A DNA stretch of 64,000 bases. Origin: an uncultured Sphingobium sp. (lineage in GTDB: Bacteria > Pseudomonadota > Alphaproteobacteria > Sphingomonadales > Sphingomonadaceae). Position numbers and translations under genes: made by a program. The stretch's first letter is position 1. Every line of letters starts with the position of its first letter. The stretch spans positions 1-64,000 of the forward strand of contig CAMPHJ010000011.1 in assembly GCA_946885845.1 (NCBI GenBank), in the 5' to 3' direction. Shown in pieces: positions 1 to 7,486 of the stretch. Under the pieces are notes generated by a model. It was not told where the DNA came from, searched no databases, and saw nothing but the letters and a program-made list of their open reading frames with translations.

Positions 1-55
1 GCTCGTCAGGCTCATAACCTGAAGGTCGCAGGTTCAAATCCTGCTCCCGCAACCA
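1..55 (+). tRNA. Initiator tRNA-Met (CAU), 3' part only
   Basis: The window opens inside a tRNA. The visible part holds the end of the D arm, an anticodon loop with CAT at 13-15, the variable loop, a T arm reading GGTTCAAATCC, and an encoded CCA ending at 55. The D-arm and anticodon-stem sequence resembles bacterial initiator tRNA. The 5' part lies outside the window. The serine recombinase on the opposite strand reads into this tRNA, which marks it as the likely integration target. Confidence 0.9.
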
Positions 56-1706
56 CCGCCATGGAACTGGTCGCTGACACGCCGCCGCCCCTCGGGGCGG
101 GGTTGTCGTTTAAGGCGAACGCCGCCAGATCCGCTACATTCGCGACGACCTCGACTTCCGGCCCATTGGCGCCATTGGGGTAAATCGTCAGACTCTCGAT
201 CAGATTGTCCATCAACTCCGCTGCCTCCGTGCGGATTGTTTCATCGTTGAGTGTTTCGCGCAGCGCGCCGATCTTCTCTCCGAATTTCTGCACGAGTACT
301 GGGTGCGGCACGATCTGGGCGACAGGTTTCGCTAAGGTGGATCGCGTGAGAAGGCTTTCGAGCTTCGCCTTCTCGGCCTCGGTTTCAGAGAGCAACTGCA
401 TCAACAGTGGGCTGACCACGCCGCTCCGCAAATTGGCAGCCAGATTGGCGAGTTCCATCTCGATCGCGGCTAGGCGACCTTTGGTTTCTAGATCGCGGTC
501 GCTCTGCTGCCCAGTAATCCTGGTCACCTCCCAGTTGAAGGTTTCCGTGAAGATCTTCGCATGCTCTTCGGTCAAGAGGTGGTGTTGGAGAACGCTAATC
601 GTCGCATGCTCCAGGGCGGCCTTGCGGACCGACAGCGTGTTGCCGCACGTCCCGCGCTCCTTCTGCCCGGCGCAGCGATAATAGTCCTTGCCGCTGATGG
701 TGTAGTTGGATCCGCAATAGCTGCACTTGATGAGACCGGACAGCAGGTGCTTCTTGCGGGGCCTTCCTGCCGGCGATCGTGATTTATCGCCGTGCTCCTG
801 CTTCGGTTCACCGGAAATCGACCGCCGCTCCATTTCGGCTCGCACCGCATCCCAGAGTTGCTGGTCAATGATGCGCAGGTCCGGCACCGCAACTTCGATC
901 CACTCTAACCGATCTCGGAGCCGATAGCGCCGCTCACGCATCTCGCTGTCGGGATTGCGCCGCCATTGTCGACGGCCCCAGACCAGCCGCCCAATGTAGA
1001 GCGGATTGTTGAGGATGCCGGTCAGAATCTTGGGGTTTCCACGAATTGTCGAAGCATTCCACTCCCCGCCACGCGGACCGGGAATACCCTCTTCGTTCAG
1101 AGCTGTGGCGATCTTGACGGAGGAGAGGCCGTTTGCGAAATCCCGGAAAATCCGCATCAGGATTTCGGCCTTGACCGGATCGATCTCGAGATGGCCAGCG
1201 ATCGGCTCTCCATCGGCATCGAGCAGGATCTTCTTCTTGTAAGCATAGGCGCGGCCGCCCGCGAAGCGGCCAGCCGCAACCGCTGCCTCCATTCCTCGCA
1301 AGGTTTTTCCAATGAGGCCTTTGAGGAAGATCGCCCCCACAAGCGCGGCGACGCCGAATTTGACTTCATCAACATGTTGCTCAAGGACGGTATAGAGCTC
1401 GACGTCATGATAGCTGAGCTTCTTCGCCAGCCAAGCCACGTCCTCGGCGTCACGCGCGATGCGCTCAAGAGCCTCGCATACAACAATGTCGGCGGCGCCG
1501 CTTTCCACGACACGGAGAAGTTGCTTAAGGCCCCGACGACTGCGCTTGTAGCCCGACTCTGCAGGATCATGGAATGTAGCAACGACGGTTCCGTTGAGCC
1601 TTCCGACCAGATCCATGCAGGATGCTGTCTGGTCCTCGCTCGATTTCGGGTTTTGCATTGACGTTGAGTGTCGGCCATAAAGGATGACCCGGGGTGCGGT
1701 CTTCAT
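12..1706 (-). CDS. Large serine recombinase / site-specific integrase
   Basis: Probable integrase of the island, about 564 residues. The N-terminal resolvase domain opens with VILYGRHSTSMQNPKSSEDQ, which contains the catalytic serine region, and continues through ADIVVCEALERIARD. A recombinase domain follows, then a zinc ribbon with CSYCG and a downstream C-x4-C-type pair near YYRCAGQKERGTCGN, and a C-terminal coiled region. I chose ATG 1706 because the resolvase strand begins a few residues later. A GTG two codons upstream, preceded by a GAGAAG-like site, is an alternative. The last residues, GAGFEPATFRL, are the antisense of the tRNA, and the stop codon lies in the tRNA anticodon loop. The 3' end of the gene is therefore set by the attachment site. 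Confidence 0.88.
   Translation of the reverse strand: MKTAPRVILYGRHSTSMQNPKSSEDQTASCMDLVGRLNGTVVATFHDPAESGYKRSRRGLKQLLRVVESGAADIVVCEALERIARDAEDVAWLAKKLSYHDVELYTVLEQHVDEVKFGVAALVGAIFLKGLIGKTLRGMEAAVAAGRFAGGRAYAYKKKILLDADGEPIAGHLEIDPVKAEILMRIFRDFANGLSSVKIATALNEEGIPGPRGGEWNASTIRGNPKILTGILNNPLYIGRLVWGRRQWRRNPDSEMRERRYRLRDRLEWIEVAVPDLRIIDQQLWDAVRAEMERRSISGEPKQEHGDKSRSPAGRPRKKHLLSGLIKCSYCGSNYTISGKDYYRCAGQKERGTCGNTLSVRKAALEHATISVLQHHLLTEEHAKIFTETFNWEVTRITGQQSDRDLETKGRLAAIEMELANLAANLRSGVVSPLLMQLLSETEAEKAKLESLLTRSTLAKPVAQIVPHPVLVQKFGEKIGALRETLNDETIRTEAAELMDNLIESLTIYPNGANGPEVEVVANVADLAAFALNDNPAPRGGGVSATSSMAVVAGAGFEPATFRL
85..100 (+). terminator. Possible hairpin terminator after the tRNA
   Basis: CCGCCC and GGGCGG pair around a CTCG loop, followed by GGTTGTCGTTT. 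It lies 30 bases past the tRNA CCA end and inside the last codons of the recombinase on the other strand. The T tract is weak. Confidence 0.3.
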
Positions 1707-1934
1707 GAGCACGATATGCTTCTCTCTTTCTCGATGTGCTCGACCGATCTGAGCGCTCCTGATGCAGGGCATCGGCATCAGGGAGACGGCCACTTCTGGT
1801 GTTCCTCGGCCTGAGGAGATTGCACACAGGATGAATCAGGCACGACGCCTTGGCAATGCTCTGCCGCAGCGGCCCGCGCCATAAGTCGGACAAGGTTTAT
1901 ATAATCCCCGCTTTTCAATCACCTATCGTTCAAT

Positions 1935-1978
1935 ACCATTCCGAAAGCGGCGCAAAATCGCGAAAAAGTCGGAATGGT
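1935..1978. repeat. 10-bp inverted repeat with 24-bp spacer
   Basis: ACCATTCCGA (1935-1944) is perfectly inverted as TCGGAATGGT (1969-1978). It lies upstream of the recombinase gene, in an AT-richer stretch that also has TTTATATAAT near 1896. It could be a recombinase or regulator binding site, or a hairpin. Nothing else is visible between 1794 and 1981. Confidence 0.5.
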
Positions 1979-1981
1979 CGA

Positions 1982-2332
1982 TCAGAACAGGATTAGCAGG
2001 AATAAACCGAGCAACAGGAAGACGAGCCCTGCTCTTCCTGCCAACCCATACGCAATGATCCGACCCAAGTGGGGATCAGAACCGTCTGGCGACAACTTGA
2101 AGCGAGCAACCTTCCTCACGCGGAAAAGGTAATGATCGGCATCGACTATGGCGAACAACCGGCCGTGGCGACATGGCATCCGCGCGAGCCAGATGCTGGC
2201 AACAAATGAAGATGTCGCTGGAGCCTCGTTCCAGCGCATCCTTGTAACAAGGTTGACGGGCGAAGCGCGCTGGATTATCCGCCCGTCACAGACCAAGTCG
2301 GAATAGCCTTGGAAAAGCCAGCAAAAATCCAT
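1982..2332 (-). CDS. Hypothetical protein with C-terminal membrane segment (doubtful)
   Basis: An open frame of about 116 residues from ATG 2332. I recognise no family. The last 20 or so residues (RAGLVFLLLGLFLLILF) form a strongly hydrophobic stretch, so if translated this would be a tail-anchored membrane protein. The ribosome site is poor (GGGAAAG directly before ATG). The gene lies between the recombinase and a tRNA-Gly fragment, in decayed island DNA. It could be a chance frame. Confidence 0.25.
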   Translation of the reverse strand: MDFCWLFQGYSDLVCDGRIIQRASPVNLVTRMRWNEAPATSSFVASIWLARMPCRHGRLFAIVDADHYLFRVRKVARFKLSPDGSDPHLGRIIAYGLAGRAGLVFLLLGLFLLILF

Positions 2333-2347
2333 CTTTCCCAACGGGTT

Positions 2348-2387
2348 GCGGGTATAGCTCAATGGTAGAGCACTAGCCTTCCAAGGT
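2348..2387 (+). pseudogene. 5' half of tRNA-Gly (UCC)
   Basis: The sequence GCGGGTATAGCTCAATGGTA and onward through AGCACTAGCCTTCCAA is the acceptor 5' strand, D arm and anticodon arm of tRNA-Gly with anticodon TCC. After CCAAGGT the sequence leaves the tRNA: there is no T arm and no 3' acceptor strand. It is a truncated copy, probably the scar of an integration or deletion at a tRNA-Gly gene. Confidence 0.75.
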
Positions 2388-2503
2388 ATTGTAGTGCTTG
2401 CTGAAATTCCTCATCTGGTGGGCGTGGCACGGCAGTGACCAAAGCTCGGTTGCCTGTCTGCTCATAAGGAGGTGAACGCCCCCGCAGGTTATTCTGCCGT
2501 GCC

Positions 2504-3118
2504 ATGCAGGCGTTATGGGATTGTTCATTCGTGCTCTTGCAAAAACGGCACATGGAAAATGGTGGAGATGTTTTTCCTCGAAATCTGATCCCTGAAGATA
2601 TTGGGGTCCGGATCTTTCTTGCCCGCTTGGAGGCAGGGTTGACGCAGGAAGAGCTTGCCCGGCTGAGCGGTGTCAGTAGACGGGCGATCATCGCCATCGA
2701 ACCTGTTATTCGATCTCGCGGCGACGATGCGCGCCTGCTACGCAGAGGCGTACGTATCCCTCACGCTACGACCGTCAGAAAACTGGCCAGAATACTGCTG
2801 ATGGACGAGGGTGATCCGTTTATTTCTGACCTGGTGCCGAACTGGCCTCGGGCGTCGATAATACCGCATGGATTTGGAGAATTATCCGCCATCCGCCGTG
2901 GCGAACGTAAACTCACTCAGGCGGAGCTAGCGGCCAAAGTCGGTGTGCATGCTTCGACTATCTCGCGCTTCGAACGGAACATGCCAAGCAGTATATTTTA
3001 TTGCGTCGAGTGTCATCCGGATGACGGTCCGCGCTGGCGATTGAAAAATCGAAACCTGGCGATTGCATTGGGATTTAGGACAGTGGCAGAGCACGAGAAC
3101 TGGTGTCATGAGCAATAG
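2504..3118 (+). CDS. Regulator with two XRE-type helix-turn-helix domains
   Basis: A protein of up to 204 residues. The first HTH (about residues 33-68) contains IFLARLEAGLTQEELARLSG and VSRRAIIAIE. The second (about residues 124-160) contains LSAIRRGERKLTQAELAAKV and GVHASTISRFERN. Both match the XRE/Cro fold. The start is uncertain: ATG 2504 and ATG 2552 (MENGGDVF) are both possible and neither has a clear ribosome site. It probably controls genes of the island. The tail ends NWCHEQ with no effector domain. A single chain with two HTH units is less common than the one-HTH form. Confidence 0.65.
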   Translation: MQALWDCSFVLLQKRHMENGGDVFPRNLIPEDIGVRIFLARLEAGLTQEELARLSGVSRRAIIAIEPVIRSRGDDARLLRRGVRIPHATTVRKLARILLMDEGDPFISDLVPNWPRASIIPHGFGELSAIRRGERKLTQAELAAKVGVHASTISRFERNMPSSIFYCVECHPDDGPRWRLKNRNLAIALGFRTVAEHENWCHEQ

Positions 3119-3384
3119 GCATGCTAGGGTCCGGATTTGTAATTTGCAGAGCTGAGCGGTGTTGTCCCCTTGAGGGTTTCGCGGATCTGTCCGCACTGAC
3201 CGATCCAAAGTTCGGTCGTGCTGTATCGGGTCTCACAAGGTCCGGCGTTGCATTGACTCGACGCGGGCTTGTCGGCCCATCCGGCAACCTTCGCAGATCG
3301 TCCGTCCCTGGGTTTCCTCGCGGGACACCGCCCTCAGATCAGCTTTGACGCTTCACTGCTGGCGCATGCATTTTACCTCACCTT

Positions 3385-3926
3385 ATGCCTGGAACAAAGT
3401 GCCATCACGCAGCATGGCGTGCATGATGACCGCGAGCCGCCGCGCAAGCGCCACCCGCGCCTTCCTGAGCCCACGGCGTTTCGCGATCTTCATGGCCCAG
3501 GTTTCAGGGGGAAGGCTCCCGGATACGGGGCAGTATCGAGTTGGCAGCCTCGTAGAGTAACTTGCGCATCATATTGTCACCTTGCTTGGTGATCCTGCCG
3601 GTCCAGTCGAGCGCACCCGACTGGTGACGTCATGGAACCAAGCCGAAGTAAGCTCCGGCGTTCCGTGATTGTCGGAACCGGTCGGCCTCATCGATGGCGG
3701 CGGCAAAAGCCGCCGACGTCTAGACGCCGACGCCTGGAATGCTCATCAGCATTTCACAGGCCTGAGATTGGCTGGCGATGATCCGCATCCTGCGATCCAT
3801 CTCCTTGATCTGCTCCATCAACGCCGAGCGCACCGATAGAAGTGAGACAATGGCTTCGCCCAGGCCAGGGACATAGGCGCCATTCAGCGTCTCAGGTCGG
3901 GACCCTGATGGCGGCCGTTCGTTCAT
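3385..3926 (-). pseudogene. IS110-family transposase remnant
   Basis: Read on the minus strand, residues such as MEQIKEMDRRMRIIA and LMSIPGVGV are followed, after an in-frame stop at 3720-3722, by TSAAFAAAIDEADRFRQSRN, GAYFGLVP and DWTGRITKQGDNMMRKLLYE. This is the Transposase_20 half of an IS110 transposase. Further frameshifts occur towards 3390, where the ending HAMLRDGT is still readable. The N-terminal DEDD domain is missing. The element is dead. The stretch 3119-3384 before it has no recognisable gene. Confidence 0.8.
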
Positions 3927-4008
3927 CGAACAATGGGTGCGCCTGAGTGACTTGGTATGGGGCTTAGCCTGTCGTTCTAGAGCGGCAGCTGAAAGGCGAC
4001 TCCTATTA

Positions 4009-4656
4009 GAGGCTGTTTGGAAAATCGGCGAAGGGGGGTGCCGAGGCGTTCTGTGTCTGGCTCAGGCTCTGCATGTGGACCCAGCAGAGCCGAGGGCGAA
4101 TCGCCCAGATTGCCGAAAGACGAAGTGCTACCCCAGTGATCTGACCGATGAAGAATGGGATCGCCCGGCTCCCTTGATGCCCAAACTGGGGCGGCGGGGC
4201 CGTCTACGCGAAGTGGATTTCCGCGAGGTGATCAACGCCGAGCGCTACCTTGTTCGTTTGGGTTGTGGCTGGCGTATGCTGCCGATCAATTTCGGGGCAT
4301 GGTAGACAGTCTATTGCTGGTTCCGGGAACTGGCTCGCAGGTTCCTGTTCCAGACAATCCACGACATCGAACTGATGCTCGATCGCGAACGCCAAGGGCG
4401 GGAGGCGAGTTCGAGCGCAGCGGTGATCGACAGTCAGTCGGTCAAGGCGCCATCGGCAGAAAAGCGCGGGTTCGACGCAGGCAAGAAGGTTGTCGGACGC
4501 AAACGGCACATTGCCGTCGATATCGATGGTCGGTTGCTGATTGTCAACCTAACCACGGGCGACATTTCCGACAGCGCGGACGCTCAGACCATCCTTGATG
4601 GCATCCGCCGACGTTGGCCCTGGATCAAGCATTTCTTCGCCGATGGCGCCTAACGG
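4009..4656 (+). pseudogene. IS5-family (IS427-like) transposase remnant
   Basis: The left end begins GAGGCTGTTTGG at 4009, typical of IS427/IS1031-type termini. The transposase frame reads DLTDEEWDRPAPLMPKLGRR and CGWRMLPINFGAW, hits a TAG at 4303-4305, then continues in the same frame with AVIDSQSVKAP (first catalytic Asp), GKKVVGRKRHIAVDIDG and HFFADGA (second Asp). It ends at TAA 4651-4653, where foreign sequence is joined. The third catalytic residue and the right end are missing, so the element is inactive. Confidence 0.85.
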
Positions 4657-4975
4657 ACACCGCGCGCTCAACGATGTGATCAGCCTCATCCATCTGCTGG
4701 CCTGGCGTCTGCCAAGCGATCAAACGGTGATGGGCGCGTTGCTGGCCAACGCCGAACGGGAGACCGTGCGGCTGGAGGCGACCGGCGCCGGATTTGGCAA
4801 GCGGTCCTTGCTGAAGGCGCGCGGCTATCGCTGGGATGTTGCCGCCAAGGTCTGGTGGATCGAGGTGACCTATGGCGAGCTGGACGACGAGCGCCTCTGG
4901 CTACAGCGTGAGATCACGCCCTTTGGGCCTCATCCACGCATCCGCCCCATCACATGGCATCAGCGTCACCGCTGA
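4657..4975 (+). pseudogene. C-terminal fragment of a DnaQ-like 3'-5' exonuclease
   Basis: From the junction with the IS5 remnant the frame reads HRALNDVISLIHLLA, which fits the ExoIII motif (H-x-A-x-x-D) of DEDDh exonucleases, then LLKARGYRWD and KVWWIEV, the tail found in alphaproteobacterial accessory 3'-5' exonucleases. The ExoI and ExoII motifs are absent, so the nuclease cannot be active. The upstream half was probably lost when the IS recombined. Confidence 0.65.
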
Positions 4976-5097
4976 ATGCTGAGGAGCGTGCGGCCTCGGC
5001 GGCACGCTCAATTCCCAACAGATGAAAAGAAGAATGAGCCCCACGGCAGAGTGGAAAAATGGCTCCAGCCCCAGGCTGAACCTTCAGAGGAAATGAA

Positions 5098-5646
5098 ATG
5101 ACTATCACGAACGTTACATTGCAGAACCATATGCTTTCGATCCGCGCAGAGATGGGCTATCCACTCACTGCTCCGGCATGCCACACGCTGTCATGGTCGT
5201 CGGGAGGACCGGTCGATATCCAGGTAGGCATGGACCTTGCGCGGCTTGCCCAGATCAGGAGCCGCGACGTGATCTACGGCGCCTGGCATGCGCTCGAGCA
5301 TGAGCGGCCGAGCGAGTATGTGCTGGCTCTGCGGCAGCCCCACATTGTCGATATCATCCGCAATTGCAGCTTCTATGCTGCCAGCGACACAGCTCCGCTC
5401 ATCCTGATGTGCGAGGCGCGGGACGAGCATTATGTGCTGAACGACCGGCTTTTTCTTGAACGCCGGTCAGGGATGCCGGGGCGCCGACTGGAACTTGGCA
5501 AGCGCCGCGCGGAGGAGCGGATCATCCTCTCCCCACATGCCCGTCTCGATGAGATGCTCGACGGCGGCGGGATCATGCCGCGCGGCGGCGAGTATATGCC
5601 GACCTATGCCGAACCGTCCGAGACGGTCGTGATCCAGTTCAGCTGA
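5098..5646 (+). CDS. Hypothetical island protein
   Basis: 182 residues with a good ribosome site (GAGGAAATGAA) before ATG 5098. No domain recognised and no signal peptide or membrane segment. The C-terminal half is charged, with RRLELGKRRAEERIILSPHA and a glycine-rich GGGIMPRGGEY. A gap of 68 bases with a hairpin separates it from the exonuclease-like gene downstream, and both are probably cargo of the same plasmid-like or island module. Confidence 0.6.
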   Translation: MTITNVTLQNHMLSIRAEMGYPLTAPACHTLSWSSGGPVDIQVGMDLARLAQIRSRDVIYGAWHALEHERPSEYVLALRQPHIVDIIRNCSFYAASDTAPLILMCEARDEHYVLNDRLFLERRSGMPGRRLELGKRRAEERIILSPHARLDEMLDGGGIMPRGGEYMPTYAEPSETVVIQFS

Positions 5647-5653
5647 TCTTCGG

Positions 5654-5677
5654 GCCGACGGCGCTGCCGCCGTCGGC
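5654..5677 (+). terminator. Intergenic hairpin between island genes
   Basis: GCCGACGGCG and CGCCGTCGGC pair perfectly (10 bp) around CTGC, followed by TGCCTTTCCC. It is a strong stem with a weak T run, so it may be a partial terminator or an mRNA-stabilising structure. Confidence 0.5.
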
Positions 5678-5714
5678 TGCCTTTCCCAGTCAAAATATTT
5701 CAGGAGCAATTCTC

Positions 5715-6590
5715 ATGCACAATACACATGCCCTCCAGCCCAAGCCGCGCAGCTGGGTGATCATCGACATCGAAAGCGCCGTCACCGATGAAAGCGGACA
5801 CCGCCGTTATATGGCAATGGAACGCTGGGTGCCGACACCCGGCAAGCCGGCGCGGCGCAGTTACGAACGAAGCGCGGATCCGCTTCAGACGCCCCGTTGG
5901 CCCTTTCAGACCATCGTGGCTGCCGCCATTATGATCTTGGTCGAACATGATGATGGCAATGTTGACGTCGCCAGCTTCACCACCCTCAGCGCGCCTGAGT
6001 TGGACGAAAAAGGCGTCATGAGCGGCATCATCGACGCATTGGCTGCTGCGCCAGACGGGGCGGAGCTCTGTTCATGGGCAGGAATGCTTCATGATGTTCC
6101 CTTGATGTCGATGGCCTGCAAACGCCAAGGCCTGACCTATCCCGCCGGGTGGCGCTGGCTTGGCTTTGGCGGCAACGATCCCGTCCGGCATCTTGATCTG
6201 GCACGCACCACGACAGGCGGCTTCAAGATGAAACCAATCCATCTGGCCGAAGTGCTGGCGTCGCTCGACATTCCGGCCAAGATCACCGTTCCCGCCTTCG
6301 CGGTCGCTCCCCTGATCAACCAGAAGCGGTGGGAACTTGTACGAAGCGTGGTGGAGAATGACGTGATCAGTACCGCTCTGCTGCTGGCCCATTGGCGCAA
6401 GCTGCATGATCCACGGACGGAGCTACACGTCGTGAAGGACCGCATCCTCCGCCGGGTTGATGAGATGCGACCAGGCGCGCTGTATCTTCCGGAGCTCAGA
6501 GCCTACCGGACACGGCTGTTCAAGGCGCAACAGAAGGAAGCGGAGGCGAGCATGGCGGCGTTCGCACCGTGGTTGCAAGTCGCCGCATGA
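5715..6590 (+). CDS. Predicted 3'-5' exonuclease, PolB-exonuclease-like
   Basis: 291 residues, start ATG 5715 after AGGAGCAATTCTC. Three blocks fit the DEDD exonuclease fold of the DNA_pol_B_exo2 type: WVIIDIES near residue 14 (ExoI, D-x-E), SWAGMLHDVPLMSMA near residue 119 in the place of the ExoII block, and ENDVISTALLLAHW near residue 215 in the place of ExoIII. The ExoII block is diverged. The likely role is single-strand DNA or RNA trimming for the mobile element. A strong hairpin follows the stop. Confidence 0.5.
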   Translation: MHNTHALQPKPRSWVIIDIESAVTDESGHRRYMAMERWVPTPGKPARRSYERSADPLQTPRWPFQTIVAAAIMILVEHDDGNVDVASFTTLSAPELDEKGVMSGIIDALAAAPDGAELCSWAGMLHDVPLMSMACKRQGLTYPAGWRWLGFGGNDPVRHLDLARTTTGGFKMKPIHLAEVLASLDIPAKITVPAFAVAPLINQKRWELVRSVVENDVISTALLLAHWRKLHDPRTELHVVKDRILRRVDEMRPGALYLPELRAYRTRLFKAQQKEAEASMAAFAPWLQVAA

Positions 6591-6596
6591 GCAGGA

Positions 6597-6623
6597 TCAG
6601 GGCAGCCTCCGTGGCTGCCCTGA
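6597..6623 (+). terminator. Hairpin after the exonuclease gene
   Basis: TCAGGGCAGCC and GGCTGCCCTGA form an 11-bp perfect stem around TCCGT seven bases after the stop codon. There is no T run. From here to about 6856 I see no gene. Confidence 0.5.
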
Positions 6624-6856
6624 ATTACCGGCATGGATGAGATGCAGGCGGTTCCTGTCGGTGCATTTTTGCGCCGAGCGCACCTCATCGATCTGCCGCA
6701 TATATCAGTCTCCGATATAAACAAGCCGAGCGAAAATGGACAGCGCGAAGGCTCGAGTAACTTGCCCGCGATGCCAAATCTTGATTACGCTTCGCCAGCG
6801 CTTCCCAGCGCGCCAGGTCATCGACGTCCTTCGTTAAAAGATTTTTTTGTCTGGCT

Positions 6857-7339
6857 TCAGGCAAGTGAAAATCTTAGCGGACAGAGACGTTCAACAGACT
6901 GAGACTTAAAGGATGACTGACTTCGATGCTGTGCGATACCCTTAACTTGCCTCCGGCAAACCCTGCCAGGAATGTCTGCGGTCAGCCGGTTGCCGCAAGT
7001 TCTGGGTTTCTTGTGACCCGCGCAGCGATAATTGTCCTTGCCGCTAATCGAATAGTTGGAGCCGCAATTGCTGCACTTGATCAGACCGGAAAGAAAATGC
7101 TTCTTCCGCGGCTTGCCAGCAGGCGATTTTGCGGAAGTGGGCTCAACAGCTTTGCCCCTGTCGCCGATGGCCCCCCGCTCCGCTTCAGTACGGACGGCAT
7201 TCCATAATGCATCGTCGATGATCCGCGCGTCCGTCCTCACGCTTGAGCGCGGCGCGCCAAGATCGCCTTTCGCCATGCATTTAGGACCAAGCGTTTCAGA
7301 CGTAGCTAACCTAATCGAGCGCTCATTATCTCTCCACAT
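6857..7339 (-). pseudogene. Truncated second serine recombinase
   Basis: The middle of this frame reads ARIIDDALWNAVRTEAE, SPAGKPRKKHFLSGLIKCSN and CGSNYSISGKDNYRCAGH, nearly the same as the end of the recombinase domain and zinc ribbon of the full gene at 12-1706. The resolvase catalytic domain is missing, and the ends (before about 7250 and after about 6955 in minus-strand reading) are unrelated sequence. It is the relic of a related but different integrase, and marks the far side of the decayed island. Confidence 0.8.
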
Positions 7340-7486
7340 GCGCCAATGTACGAATTTTCTATGCTGGCGAGGATGGGTCGCAAAATCGATAGCGGGAAGG
7401 CATTGGGGGTTATCCAGCGCGTTTAGGCAAAGCGGTGGCTGAGATTCAAGCTATTTCTCAGCAGGAAGCGTTTAACGCGTAGGTCG

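Noticed and set aside
3121..3384. Short frames on both strands between the two-HTH gene and the IS110 relic
   Set aside because: No ribosome sites, no domains and low-quality composition; treated as decayed intergenic DNA.
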